From contig JBIICS010000017.1 in the NCBI GenBank assembly GCA_044238735.1, positions 1 to 30,833 on the forward strand: DNA of 30,833 nucleotides, in the 5' to 3' direction. A model generated the notes under the pieces. It was not told the origin of the DNA, searched no databases, and worked only from the letters and a program-made list of their open reading frames with translations. Below, piece by piece: positions 1 through 8,495 of the stretch. The stretch comes from JBIICS01 sp044238735. GTDB taxonomy: Bacteria > Bacteroidota > Bacteroidia > UBA4408. Every line of letters begins with the position of its first letter. Within the stretch, counting starts at the first letter, position 1. Made by a program: the position numbers and the translations under genes.

Positions 1-1032
1 ATAGTACTCCTTGTTTCTACCATTGCTATTGGATGTAAATCTGATCAGGACTTCAGTAATATAGTTCCGAAGGTAGATGTACCTGTAAGAGGTTTGCAAT
101 TTAAATATCCATCAACTTGGCCTATTCCCGTGTATAACCCTCTAAATAATGGATATACCGATGACAAATTTGTTTTGGGTAGGAGACTGTTTTACGAAGA
201 AAAACTATCTAGAGACAATACTATATCGTGTGGAAGTTGTCATCAACAAGAAGTTGCTTTTGCACATTCTGGACATGATCTTAGTCATGGAATTGATGGT
301 TTATTTGGAACACGTAATGCACTTCCTCTATTTAATCTTGCATGGAATCCTAATTTTATGTGGGATGGAGGAATTAATCATATAGAAGTACTGCCTTTAG
401 CGCCTATTACCAATCCGTTAGAAATGGACAGTAATATACCTGAGGTAATTTCAAAACTAAGTACCGAGGTTTATTACAGAGACCTATTTAAAAAAGCTTT
501 TGGGGATGAGAGCATCAGCACCGACCGAATATTTAAATCGCTTGCCTACTTTATGTCTATGGCAATATCATATGAATCTAAGTACGATTTAGTGATTGAA
601 GGAAAAGCTTCATTTACTCCTGAAGAGCTTGATGGTTATAACCTATTTAAGCAAAAATGCAATTCTTGTCATACCGAACCTTTATTTACCGATTATACAT
701 TTAGAAATAATGGTTTAACGTTTAATCAAGCTTTAAATGATACCGGCAGAGCTCATATTACCGCCTTAATAAGTGATCTCAATAAATTTAGAGTTCCCAG
801 TTTAAGAAATATAGAAATAACGGCACCTTACATGCATGATGGGCGATTTACGAATTTAGAACAAGTATTACAACACTATAATAGCGGAATACAAAATACA
901 CTTAATTTAGACCCGCTGTTAGCAAATAAAATAGCCCTTAGTAACGAGGAGAAGTATAAAATTATTTCGTTTTTAAAAACACTAACCGATAAAAAATTTA
1001 CTTCAAACCTTAATTTTAAGGACCCAAACTAA
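1..1032 (+). CDS. Di-haem cytochrome c peroxidase (CCP/MauG family), lipoprotein, 5'-truncated by the window edge
   Basis: The reading frame is open from base 1, so the true start lies upstream of the window. The first visible residues form the end of a lipoprotein signal (hydrophobic stretch, then A-I-G-Cys with Cys at 34-36), so the protein should be lipid-anchored and face the periplasm. Two haem c attachment motifs are visible: C-G-S-C-H at 229-243 and C-N-S-C-H at 658-672. A Met in the Y-M-H-D-G motif (832-834) sits where the family places the axial ligand of a haem. This order is that of bacterial di-haem peroxidases, which reduce H2O2 using electrons from small cytochromes; MauG and MbnH relatives instead oxidise protein side chains. 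An internal TTG at 94 would give 312 residues but would cut off the signal peptide, so it is not the start. The gene converges with the lipoprotein gene at 1059, 26 bp away. Family is certain; peroxidase versus protein-modifying role is open. Confidence 0.9.
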   Translation: MVLLVSTIAIGCKSDQDFSNIVPKVDVPVRGLQFKYPSTWPIPVYNPLNNGYTDDKFVLGRRLFYEEKLSRDNTISCGSCHQQEVAFAHSGHDLSHGIDGLFGTRNALPLFNLAWNPNFMWDGGINHIEVLPLAPITNPLEMDSNIPEVISKLSTEVYYRDLFKKAFGDESISTDRIFKSLAYFMSMAISYESKYDLVIEGKASFTPEELDGYNLFKQKCNSCHTEPLFTDYTFRNNGLTFNQALNDTGRAHITALISDLNKFRVPSLRNIEITAPYMHDGRFTNLEQVLQHYNSGIQNTLNLDPLLANKIALSNEEKYKIISFLKTLTDKKFTSNLNFKDPN

Positions 1033-1058
1033 GAAAAGAAATAAACCATAAGGAGCGG

Positions 1059-1952
1059 CTACTTTACAACATAGTTGCGTAACTCGTAAACTTTTTCGGA
1101 AATTAAGTCGAATTGTTTATCGCTAATTAAGACTTCTTTTTTACTATTATCTTCAATTACTAAAGTACCATTAACTTCTTTAGTAGAAGGTTCGCGGTAT
1201 TCGTAATTGATCTTCACCTTTTCGAACAAGGGTTTAAGTTCGCTAAAATGTTTAATAAGATCAGCAAAATCGGGGTTATCTTTAAAAAGACCTAATAAAA
1301 TTATAATTTCATCAAGTACTACTTTTTGCTCACCAACATGCTCCATTAAATGCCTACTATTATGCAACTTGCCAGCCCTACATACTAAATATATTGATTC
1401 TATCCAACCACCCACTAACATTAAAGCACTTACTTTACCTCTACTTTGTTTAGCGAGATAAACATTCATTTTTTCAAAATTATCAGTTGTAATATAAATG
1501 ATAGAATCTATACTAGATTTATTTCTGGCCAGTCGTTTTAAGGTTGAAAAATCAATAAACTGCCCTACGCTTAACTGATCAGACATATCCTTAACCACAT
1601 CCAAATACTCAACAGCCTCATAGGTTTTTTCAAAGAAATTAATGTAACCTAAATCGGCAGCATATACACCAAGGGCTAATGATTTCTCATTTAAACTTGT
1701 GTATTTATTTTTATTTACAACAGGATTTAACTGACTTTTATCAAATGCGGTTCCGGATTCACTTATAAGAGAAGTAAGTTCTACCGGTGGGGGCATTGAT
1801 TTAACAATGGCATGAACCAAAACACTGTTTACATGAGTATTGTTTGATATCTGTGTACTATCGTTAAATGAAATATCCTCTTTCTTTTTATTATTACACG
1901 ATAAAAGAGTAACAAAAGAAAAAAAGACTATTATTAATTTAGATATCTTCAT
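1059..1952 (-). CDS. Unrecognised lipoprotein, last gene of the SiaC-ABC operon
   Basis: This 297-residue protein starts with a clear lipoprotein signal: M-K-I-S-K, a hydrophobic core, then L-L-S-Cys at residue 19, followed by an Asn/Lys-rich tether. No catalytic motif or named domain is recognisable. The mature part looks mostly helical. It contains a Pro-rich segment (S-M-P-P-P-V-E-L-T-S-L-I) and a conserved-looking A-L-G-V-Y-A-A-D-L-G-Y motif; I believe this arrangement recurs in uncharacterised Bacteroidota lipoproteins, but that is from memory. The gene lies 32 bp downstream of the ABC transporter on the same strand, with no recognisable promoter between, so it is probably co-transcribed. 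A periplasmic accessory or substrate-capture role for the transporter is an inference from position only. ATG start at 1950-1952. Confidence 0.75.
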   Translation of the reverse strand: MKISKLIIVFFSFVTLLSCNNKKKEDISFNDSTQISNNTHVNSVLVHAIVKSMPPPVELTSLISESGTAFDKSQLNPVVNKNKYTSLNEKSLALGVYAADLGYINFFEKTYEAVEYLDVVKDMSDQLSVGQFIDFSTLKRLARNKSSIDSIIYITTDNFEKMNVYLAKQSRGKVSALMLVGGWIESIYLVCRAGKLHNSRHLMEHVGEQKVVLDEIIILLGLFKDNPDFADLIKHFSELKPLFEKVKINYEYREPSTKEVNGTLVIEDNSKKEVLISDKQFDLISEKVYELRNYVVK

Positions 1953-1984
1953 ATAAGCTCATTTTAAAATAATTTTCATAAAAA

Positions 1985-4900
1985 TTAGTTATTAACAGAA
2001 GTTTTTCTAGAAATCCATTCGAAAAATCGACGGAAGATTTCAAAATAAAGAGTTAGGTATAACAATACTGTCATTTTCCAAATAGCCAATAAATTAAAGT
2101 TAAATGTAGAAATCAAATTTCCGGCTAGGTTTTTACGGGGAGCATAAAAATGAGCTCTAAAATCCATTACTCCATCCGGAGCAGGATCACGAAACACCGG
2201 GTCTACATTTTGGACAATACGGTTATTCAAAATTCTGATTTTATTTTTTGCTAAATTATTTTTTGCCAAATCGTTAAGGTATTCATTCGTATATTGTTCT
2301 TTGCAAAGCTGATACAATTGTTCGGTTCCAGCCATCTTTACCTGCTTCATAACCAAATCATTTTTTAATATCTGCAAATCGTTAAACTTTCCAATATAAT
2401 ATGTATTTAAATCCTCTGTATAGCTTTCATACGCTTTTAGCACGTCTAGGGTTACCTTTTCGGGTGTTAATTCATTTAAAAATTTAAATTTTACACCCGG
2501 AACCGTCTGCAACTCACTTTTAGCCTCATTTTCCAATAATTTAAGATTAGCAGCCAAGACCTCTCTGGAACTATCGGTATTTTCTTTAAAAAGTTTACGC
2601 GAAACTGAGGCAATATCCTGTAATTTAGGCAGATAATAGGCCTGTTTGAAATTTAGAATACTCTCCTTTTTTTCTAAAACATAAACTTCGCTTTCATATT
2701 TATTAGATTTAAACTGTTCCACCGAAAGTGCTTCGAAAGCCCAACGAGAAACAAAAAAATCTGCTACCAGTGGTGTTTTATCTTTATTACCCCCTACCAC
2801 TTCGTTTATCTTATCAAAACTAAACATGGCGCCTCCCAATATCATTTGCGGTATAACCATTAAAGGAATAATAATATAAATTGTAACTGCCGAGTTAAAC
2901 GTAACAGATATATTTAATCCCAAAACGTTAGCAAAACAACTCACCGAGAATAAAGTAATCCAATAGGGCAAGAACATTCCTTTAATTTCCAGAATAGAAT
3001 TTCCTATCAAAACGAAAACAGCCGATTGTAATGCAGAAACAGTAAACAGTATAATTAATTTAGACAGCAGGTAACTGCTTTTACTTAAATTTAAAAATCT
3101 CTCGCGCTTTAAAATTTTACGATCCTTAAATATTTCCTCGGCACTAATTGTTAAGCCAATAAACAAACAAACAACAATACTAATAAAGATATAAGCTGGT
3201 ATGTTTTCGTTGTAGTAATAAACATATTTACCATAGGGAGAATTTCCGAGATATCGGATTAAACCAGACAAGATAAATGCCAATAAAGGCGCTTCCAGTA
3301 TATTAATAAGTAAATATTGCTTATTACTTAATTTAGATTTTACATCGCGTTTTAAAAATATTAGCGCTTGTTTAATCCAATTAGGGACATGGAAAGTAGC
3401 CTTAGGGAGTTGGCCTACTGTTTCTTTATATTTAATCGAAAACTTTGCCTTATACTTATTATACCAGTCGGCAGGCTTAACTCTTCTTTCTTCTATAAAC
3501 CGTCCGAAATCATCCACCACTTTTGCTTCAATAATATTAAAAACCAGTTCCGGATTTACATTTCCACAAATGTGGCACTCTCCTAATTCTGCATTTACCT
3601 GATTCGTTTCTGTTTTAAAATAAATGATCGCCTCAATAGGGTTTCCATAGTAAATAGGATAGCCGCCGGTATCAAGTAAAAACAGCTTATCAAACATTTT
3701 ATAAATGTCTGACGAAGGTTGATGGATAACCACAAAAATCAATTTTCCTCTTAAAGTTAATTCCTTTAGCAAGTCCATAACATTTTCAGAATCCCGGGAA
3801 GACAAGCCCGAGGTAGGTTCATCAACAAACAAAACTTCCGGTTCGCGAATAAGCTCTAAAGCTATATTTAATCGTTTACGCTGCCCGCCTGATATTTTTT
3901 TATTTAAGGGGTTGCCCACTTTAATATCCCTAATCTCCCATAAACCCAAACTATTTAAGGTTTTAGAAACTAAAGAATCTATTTCGGATTCACTGTAGCT
4001 TTTAAAACATAACTTGGCGTTATAATAAATATTTTCGTAAACGGTTAATTCCTCAATAAGTAAATCATCCTGAGCAATATATCCCAATATCCCTTTGGCC
4101 GTTTCCTCATCCTTGTGAATATCGATGCCATTTAATTCTACCTTACCTGCAGAGGGATATTCAATACCAGATAAAACATTTAAAAGGGTAGTTTTACCTG
4201 CACCACTAGCGCCCATAATGGCAATTAGTTTTCCGGAGGCTTCACTTATGTTTATATCCCTTAAAGCAACCTTACCATTAGGAAATTTAAACTCGAGTTC
4301 GGTAACATTAAACGAGATGGGAGTAGACTGCGAACTGCTTAAAAAACGGGATACCACATCGGAATAGTAAATGGTTCCTTGAGGTAAGCGAAACGTACTA
4401 CCCGGAGCTAAGAGGTAAATATTTCTCTGGTTAAATAGCAAACCATTAATGAAGATTTCGTTTATACCGCTATACTTAATAAAATAAAGCTCTACGCTGG
4501 GGATACGAATAATGGAAATAATACCATCAAGACCTTCAGAAAAAATATGCTTATAGTTTTCCTTATCAATATGCTCGGCATTATCATGAATATGACTTTC
4601 TACAAAAAGTATATTTGGAGAATTATTTTTTAATTTTTCTTCGTGCCTACAAAAATTCTCTATTTCCTTAAATTCATCTTCCTCTATGTTAAATGCTTCG
4701 GCAACAGTATTAATAATCATTACCCGTTGTTCGGTAAACTGTTTATCGGCTCTTAGGAGCTCCCATAAACGAATTAACACTACTACTTTTTGTTTTTGAG
4801 AAAGCGTTTGGTTAATCTGTTTACAAATAGACAACATCCTCATTGAGTCTTTGATAGAGGTCAGGCGAATGCGCTTTTTAGGAGCACCATCTTCACCAAT

Positions 4901-5083
4901 TTCTTTTTTCTCAGAGGCTGTAAATTCATCAAACAAATTAAGATAAGATGGTATCTTAACAAGTGGCAGCTGTCCTTTTAAAAAAACCTCTACGTAATCC
5001 CGAATATTAGAGTTAACACCCTCATCTTGCTTAGAGATAATAGCGAACAACTGCATTAAAGCTTTTAATATTTCTTCACTCAT
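1985..5083 (-). CDS. ABCG-type ABC half-transporter with TerB-like and FHA-like N-terminal regions
   Basis: A 1032-residue fusion of ATPase and permease. Residues about 1-150 are helical and resemble the TerB/tellurite-resistance fold. Residues about 160-245 are beta-rich with a pattern like a degenerate FHA domain. The nucleotide-binding domain has Walker A G-A-S-G-A-G-K-T at 291-298, Q-loop Q338, signature S-G-G-Q-R at 398-402, Walker B V-L-F-V-D-E at 417-422 and H-loop H454. A C-x-x-C pair (C-H-I-C) follows the ATPase domain. About six membrane segments follow (ABC2/ABCG type), with an unusually long, partly coiled-coil extracytoplasmic stretch of roughly 200 residues before the last one. 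ATPase-then-permease order is that of ABCG half-transporters, which act as dimers and usually export lipids, drugs or polymers. The ATG directly abuts the TAG of the SiaC-like gene, implying translational coupling. Substrate unknown; the FHA and TerB assignments are by pattern only. Confidence 0.9.
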   Translation of the reverse strand: MSEEILKALMQLFAIISKQDEGVNSNIRDYVEVFLKGQLPLVKIPSYLNLFDEFTASEKKEIGEDGAPKKRIRLTSIKDSMRMLSICKQINQTLSQKQKVVVLIRLWELLRADKQFTEQRVMIINTVAEAFNIEEDEFKEIENFCRHEEKLKNNSPNILFVESHIHDNAEHIDKENYKHIFSEGLDGIISIIRIPSVELYFIKYSGINEIFINGLLFNQRNIYLLAPGSTFRLPQGTIYYSDVVSRFLSSSQSTPISFNVTELEFKFPNGKVALRDINISEASGKLIAIMGASGAGKTTLLNVLSGIEYPSAGKVELNGIDIHKDEETAKGILGYIAQDDLLIEELTVYENIYYNAKLCFKSYSESEIDSLVSKTLNSLGLWEIRDIKVGNPLNKKISGGQRKRLNIALELIREPEVLFVDEPTSGLSSRDSENVMDLLKELTLRGKLIFVVIHQPSSDIYKMFDKLFLLDTGGYPIYYGNPIEAIIYFKTETNQVNAELGECHICGNVNPELVFNIIEAKVVDDFGRFIEERRVKPADWYNKYKAKFSIKYKETVGQLPKATFHVPNWIKQALIFLKRDVKSKLSNKQYLLINILEAPLLAFILSGLIRYLGNSPYGKYVYYYNENIPAYIFISIVVCLFIGLTISAEEIFKDRKILKRERFLNLSKSSYLLSKLIILFTVSALQSAVFVLIGNSILEIKGMFLPYWITLFSVSCFANVLGLNISVTFNSAVTIYIIIPLMVIPQMILGGAMFSFDKINEVVGGNKDKTPLVADFFVSRWAFEALSVEQFKSNKYESEVYVLEKKESILNFKQAYYLPKLQDIASVSRKLFKENTDSSREVLAANLKLLENEAKSELQTVPGVKFKFLNELTPEKVTLDVLKAYESYTEDLNTYYIGKFNDLQILKNDLVMKQVKMAGTEQLYQLCKEQYTNEYLNDLAKNNLAKNKIRILNNRIVQNVDPVFRDPAPDGVMDFRAHFYAPRKNLAGNLISTFNFNLLAIWKMTVLLYLTLYFEIFRRFFEWISRKTSVNN

Positions 5084-5473
5084 CTAATTTATTTCTTTAA
5101 TGACAAAAGGAATGTGGACAAATAACTCTTTAAAAATTGAAACGGTTTCTTTTACGTCATCATCATCACTCAGGTATTGCCACTTTATTTTAAATGTTTT
5201 TTGATTCTCCTTACAATATTGATCTAATTTCTTAATTAACTCATGAAAACTCTTGGTAGAAGCCGTATTGAAGTATCGAAGCTCTATTTGAACTGCAAAA
5301 GAAACAAATTGATGCTGGTTGATGGTATTAACAATTTTGGAGATAACCTCCTGATAAAATTCAAAAGGATTTGCTGGTAAAGAGTAACCTTCGAAACGGA
5401 AAGTATTATCCGAAAACTGCAAGGTAATTTTCGGAGTAAGATCGCTTGATTCAAATAAGACTAAATGCTCCAT
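5084..5473 (-). CDS. SiaC-family (DUF1987) regulatory phosphoprotein
   Basis: This 129-residue cytoplasmic protein shows family hallmarks: T-P-K-I-T-L near residues 13-18, an N-P-F-E-F-Y segment at 35-40, the Y-F-N-T-A-S-T motif at 67-73 and an acidic D-D-D-D run at 103-106. In the characterised Pseudomonas SiaABCD system, SiaC is phosphorylated on a threonine by SiaB and dephosphorylated by the phosphatase SiaA, and so switches its partner. The Thr/Ser cluster at 70-73 here is the likely equivalent site (inference). No SiaA- or SiaB-like gene is in the window. Instead the gene is first in an operon with an ABCG transporter, zero bases apart, so the transporter or its TerB/FHA-like region may be its partner. 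ATG at 5471-5473. A one-mismatch -7 element lies upstream at 5495-5502. Confidence 0.8.
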   Translation of the reverse strand: MEHLVLFESSDLTPKITLQFSDNTFRFEGYSLPANPFEFYQEVISKIVNTINQHQFVSFAVQIELRYFNTASTKSFHELIKKLDQYCKENQKTFKIKWQYLSDDDDVKETVSIFKELFVHIPFVIKEIN

Positions 5474-5494
5474 AAATATTAGCTTAAATGTAAC

Positions 5495-5502
5495 TAAAAA
5501 TA
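5495..5502 (-). promoter_or_regulatory. Possible -7 element for the SiaC-ABC-lipoprotein operon
   Basis: On the minus strand this reads TATTTTTA, one mismatch to the Bacteroidota -7 consensus TAnnTTTG, 21 bases upstream of the ATG at 5473. No clear -33 TTTG partner. It sits in the 96-bp divergent gap shared with the M20 peptidase gene. Confidence 0.3.
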
Positions 5503-5549
5503 GTGTTAATAATAATAAATAGCTATTTTTTTAAAATAATTAAACCTGA

Positions 5550-5557
5550 TTATTTTG
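5550..5557 (+). promoter_or_regulatory. Possible -7 element for the M20 peptidase gene
   Basis: TTATTTTG matches TAnnTTTG at all but one position and lies 12 bases before the ATG at 5570. It would give a leader of only a few bases, as is common for this promoter type. Confidence 0.35.
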
Positions 5558-5569
5558 TAAATTTAGGCT

Positions 5570-7015
5570 ATGAGAATTCTGCCGATTGGGGTGTTATTTT
5601 TTTTTGCGTCTATTGTTGTTGCCCAAAACCAATATACTCCAGAAAGCCTTTTAAAAGCAGCTATTAAATTTAATACTGCTAACAATCCCTCTGCGGAAAA
5701 AAAATTAGGTCATTTCTTTATAAATTTTGCAGAAAAAAACGGTTTATGTGCAACCGATTTAAGTGACAACGACAGCTCTACGTTAATTATAATTTCCTTA
5801 TTTCCTGTTGATGAAAAAAAACCGTGCGTAGTTTTGCTAAGCCATTTAGATGTTGTTGATGCAGATACTTCAGGCAACGGTTGGAAATATCCTCCCTATC
5901 AGGGTATTATAAATAACGATACCGTATATGGAAGAGGTGCAATTGATATGAAAGGAATTTCGGTTATGCATCTGTTTAGCTTAATAAAACTAAAAGAAAC
6001 ACTTAAAAATATAAGCTACGATCAGCTTAGCCAAAATGTTGCTCTTTTATTAGTGGGAAACGAGGAATTAGGGGGAAAGAAAGGAGCAGAAATTGTATGT
6101 AATCGATTTTTTCATAAGCTAAATCCGGCCGTGGTATTGGGCGAAGGAGGTGCTGGTTTAAAAGGAATTATCCCCGGAAAACCAGATCAAAAAGTTTATT
6201 TTGTTTCTATAGCGGAAAAGAAAAACGTTTGGATTAAGTTAGAATCTAAATCGCGTACCCACGGTCATGCCTCCGTGCCCAGCGATAAAAGTGCTAACAA
6301 AATTTTACTAAGAGCAATCGCCAAGGTAGAAAACGAGGAGCCTAAAATAAAATTCGACAAAACCAATAAATTAATGTTTCATCGTTTGGGCGAGATTACG
6401 GGCGGTTTTGAAGGATTTATTTTAAAGCATATCTCGTGGTTAATTTTTAAACCCTTCCGAAAAAAGATTTTATCCAAGAGCGAAATACTACTTCCTATGG
6501 TTACTAATACTTTTACCTTAACTAAAATATACAATCCGCCGGGAGCTATTAATCAAATTACATCCGAATCGGCAGCTTATTATGACTGCAGACTAATGCC
6601 TCGCTTTAACGAAACAGCCTTTACTTTAAAACGCCTTATGGGGACTCTGGATCCGCGGATAAAAATAACGGTTATTGAAGAAACGCCGGAGGCACCTCCA
6701 ACCAAGCCGGATAAATTTTACACTATTTTAGAAGAAAGTATTGTGGAGAGTATACCTGATGCCCAGGTTGTTCCTTATTTGTTTGTAGCTTCATCTGATA
6801 ACAGTTATTTTAGATCGTGTGGTATACCTACTTACGGATTAATGCCCATTGAAATGTCGAAAGAAATGATAGAGTCTGTTCACTCCTCTAATGAGCATAT
6901 CCCCGTAAAGGCCTTAAACGATGGAATAGAAATTTATTATAATTTCTTAAAAAAGGCTATTTACCTGAATAGTAAAAATGAAAAACGAAGATTATTTAAG
7001 TGGGATAATCAATAG
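5570..7015 (+). CDS. Exported M20-family zinc peptidase (carboxypeptidase S-like)
   Basis: A 481-residue metallopeptidase with an N-terminal signal peptide ending near A-Q-N at residues 18-20, so it acts outside the cytoplasm. The di-zinc site is complete: S-H-L-D-V-V (H92, D94), G-R-G-A-I-D-M-K-G (bridging D126), G-N-E-E (catalytic E165 and ligand E166), L-G-E-G-G (E192) and V-H-S-S-N-E (H438). A dimerisation-type insert lies between about 210 and 350. Glu in the fourth position and the overall length resemble the carboxypeptidase S/Gly-X branch of M20, which removes a residue from short peptides or cleaves N-acyl amino acids. Substrate cannot be read from sequence. It is divergent from the SiaC operon and 74 bp upstream of the hydrolase gene on the same strand. 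ATG start at 5570. Confidence 0.9.
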   Translation: MRILPIGVLFFFASIVVAQNQYTPESLLKAAIKFNTANNPSAEKKLGHFFINFAEKNGLCATDLSDNDSSTLIIISLFPVDEKKPCVVLLSHLDVVDADTSGNGWKYPPYQGIINNDTVYGRGAIDMKGISVMHLFSLIKLKETLKNISYDQLSQNVALLLVGNEELGGKKGAEIVCNRFFHKLNPAVVLGEGGAGLKGIIPGKPDQKVYFVSIAEKKNVWIKLESKSRTHGHASVPSDKSANKILLRAIAKVENEEPKIKFDKTNKLMFHRLGEITGGFEGFILKHISWLIFKPFRKKILSKSEILLPMVTNTFTLTKIYNPPGAINQITSESAAYYDCRLMPRFNETAFTLKRLMGTLDPRIKITVIEETPEAPPTKPDKFYTILEESIVESIPDAQVVPYLFVASSDNSYFRSCGIPTYGLMPIEMSKEMIESVHSSNEHIPVKALNDGIEIYYNFLKKAIYLNSKNEKRRLFKWDNQ

Positions 7016-7089
7016 CCCTGATTTTATCACAAAAAATAGATAGTGATTAGAAGTAAGTTTTTATTCATGTTAAAATACCCATATATACA

Positions 7090-8088
7090 ATGAAACCATT
7101 AATATCCCTATTTTTCCTCCTTTCATTTTTTTCAGTATCTGGTCAAACCAAAACAGCACAGGATTTTGGTTTTAGACATCTTGTTTTTAAATACAAATCA
7201 GATGATATTGACATTTTAATTAAATCAAAGAAAGGTGAAGAGAACGTTCGCAAACCACTCTTCTTTTTTTGCCAAGGCAGTTTGCCAATTCCATTAATAA
7301 TATATCAAGGAAAAGACGTATTTGGCACATTCCCGTTTAATCCGGACAGTATATCTAATAAATATCATTTAGTGATTGTTAGTAAACCATACATTCCACT
7401 CCTAGCTGAACTATCAAACCTGAAACCTGATTTTACTTACGTTGACAGTACAGGCAAATTTCCAGAAGAATATAGTGATAGAAATTTATTGAGTTATTAC
7501 GTACCAAGAAATATAGCACTAATAAAATATTTACAGCAACAGAATTGGGTATCAAAGGAAAAACTGGTTGTTGCCGGCCACTCAGAAGGCAGTACAATTG
7601 CTGTAAAAATGACAAGTGAATTAAATGATGTAACGCATTTAATTTATTCAGGAGGAAATCCAATGGGCAGAATATTGTCAATAATTGAACAGAGCAGAGC
7701 ATACGAAACAGACACCGATAGCACTAAATATGGAGAAGACAACTTAAACTATTGGGCTGATATAGTAGCAAACAAAAATAATATGAATAGTTTGCATGGC
7801 GATACTTACAAAGCAACTTTTGAATTTTCCGAACCAATGATCGCCTTGCTAGAAAAACTTAAAATTCCTGTATTAGTTACATACGGAACAAAGGACTGGA
7901 GTTCGCCATATAATGACCTATTACAAGTAAATACAATCCGACAAAATAAAACCAACTTTACCTTTAAAGCATACATTGGAACAGATCATAACTACTTCCC
8001 AATGACAAATGACAACCAGCCTGATTATAATATATTTAATTGGGACAAAGTAGCAGACGAATGGTTAAAATGGTTAAATGGAAAATAA
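7090..8088 (+). CDS. Exported alpha/beta hydrolase
   Basis: This 332-residue protein has a signal peptide (M-K-P-L-I-S-L, cleavage likely after V-S-G-Q near 19) and an alpha/beta-hydrolase catalytic triad: nucleophile Ser165 in G-H-S-E-G-S, Asp269 in G-T-K-D-W and His300 in T-D-H-N. A F-C-Q-G-S segment at 60-64 could supply the oxyanion hole. It is therefore a periplasmic or surface esterase, lipase or peptidase; the substrate is not evident. The gene stands between the M20 peptidase and a 400-bp gene-free stretch, with no tight coupling on either side, and may be a later insertion into this locus. A weak -7-like TAAGTTTT lies at 7054-7061. ATG start at 7090. Confidence 0.85.
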   Translation: MKPLISLFFLLSFFSVSGQTKTAQDFGFRHLVFKYKSDDIDILIKSKKGEENVRKPLFFFCQGSLPIPLIIYQGKDVFGTFPFNPDSISNKYHLVIVSKPYIPLLAELSNLKPDFTYVDSTGKFPEEYSDRNLLSYYVPRNIALIKYLQQQNWVSKEKLVVAGHSEGSTIAVKMTSELNDVTHLIYSGGNPMGRILSIIEQSRAYETDTDSTKYGEDNLNYWADIVANKNNMNSLHGDTYKATFEFSEPMIALLEKLKIPVLVTYGTKDWSSPYNDLLQVNTIRQNKTNFTFKAYIGTDHNYFPMTNDNQPDYNIFNWDKVADEWLKWLNGK

Positions 8089-8495
8089 ACACTAAAGCAC
8101 AGTAGAGGTTTGCTAAAAATAGCCACTGCCTTTAGATCCAAAAAAAATATGGAAGCAATACTAAAAAGACATATTATACAAAATGATAAGTAGGGAGAAT
8201 AAAAGCGTTAAAAAACCCAAAGCACTCATCACTAAATAACCATATCAATTTTTAATACGATACCTTCCCGCAGAAAGCCAATTGAAAGTAAGTAAACCTA
8301 AAATATAAAACTATAGCAGCTTTAAGAAATTGGCGGCATATGGATTCGAATGAAAATTTATTTTATATTTTAAATGAGATTTTCTAAAAAGATTTTGTAG
8401 TTCAAAAACGCCAACTGCATTTAGTCATAAACCTTTGATAGTTAATAACCTCATCTCACTAGTTTCAACTAAAAACTTTATGCATTTTTTATTAT
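8089..8495. other. Gene-free stretch of about 400 bp
   Basis: No reading frame of convincing length or composition exists on either strand. The longest thing I could read with a start is a 14-codon ATG frame beginning at 8149. A short inverted pair TTGGCG (about 8330) / CGCCAA (about 8408) and the small palindrome ATTCGAAT near 8344 are too weak to call. It could be the 3' flank of an inserted hydrolase gene or a decayed gene. Confidence 0.6.

Noticed and set aside
149..385. Open frame of 78 codons inside the cytochrome peroxidase gene
   Set aside because: It lies in another frame of a gene with both haem motifs intact; hydrophobic low-complexity translation with no family features.
94..1032. 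TTG at 94 as the start of the cytochrome peroxidase
   Set aside because: The frame continues upstream through a lipobox and signal-peptide core to the window edge, so the gene is truncated rather than starting there.
8330..8420. Possible tRNA or attachment-site remnant (GGATTCGAAT and a nearby GCCGCCA on the other strand)
   Set aside because: The flanking bases do not pair as a T-stem or acceptor stem in either orientation, and no integrase gene is present.
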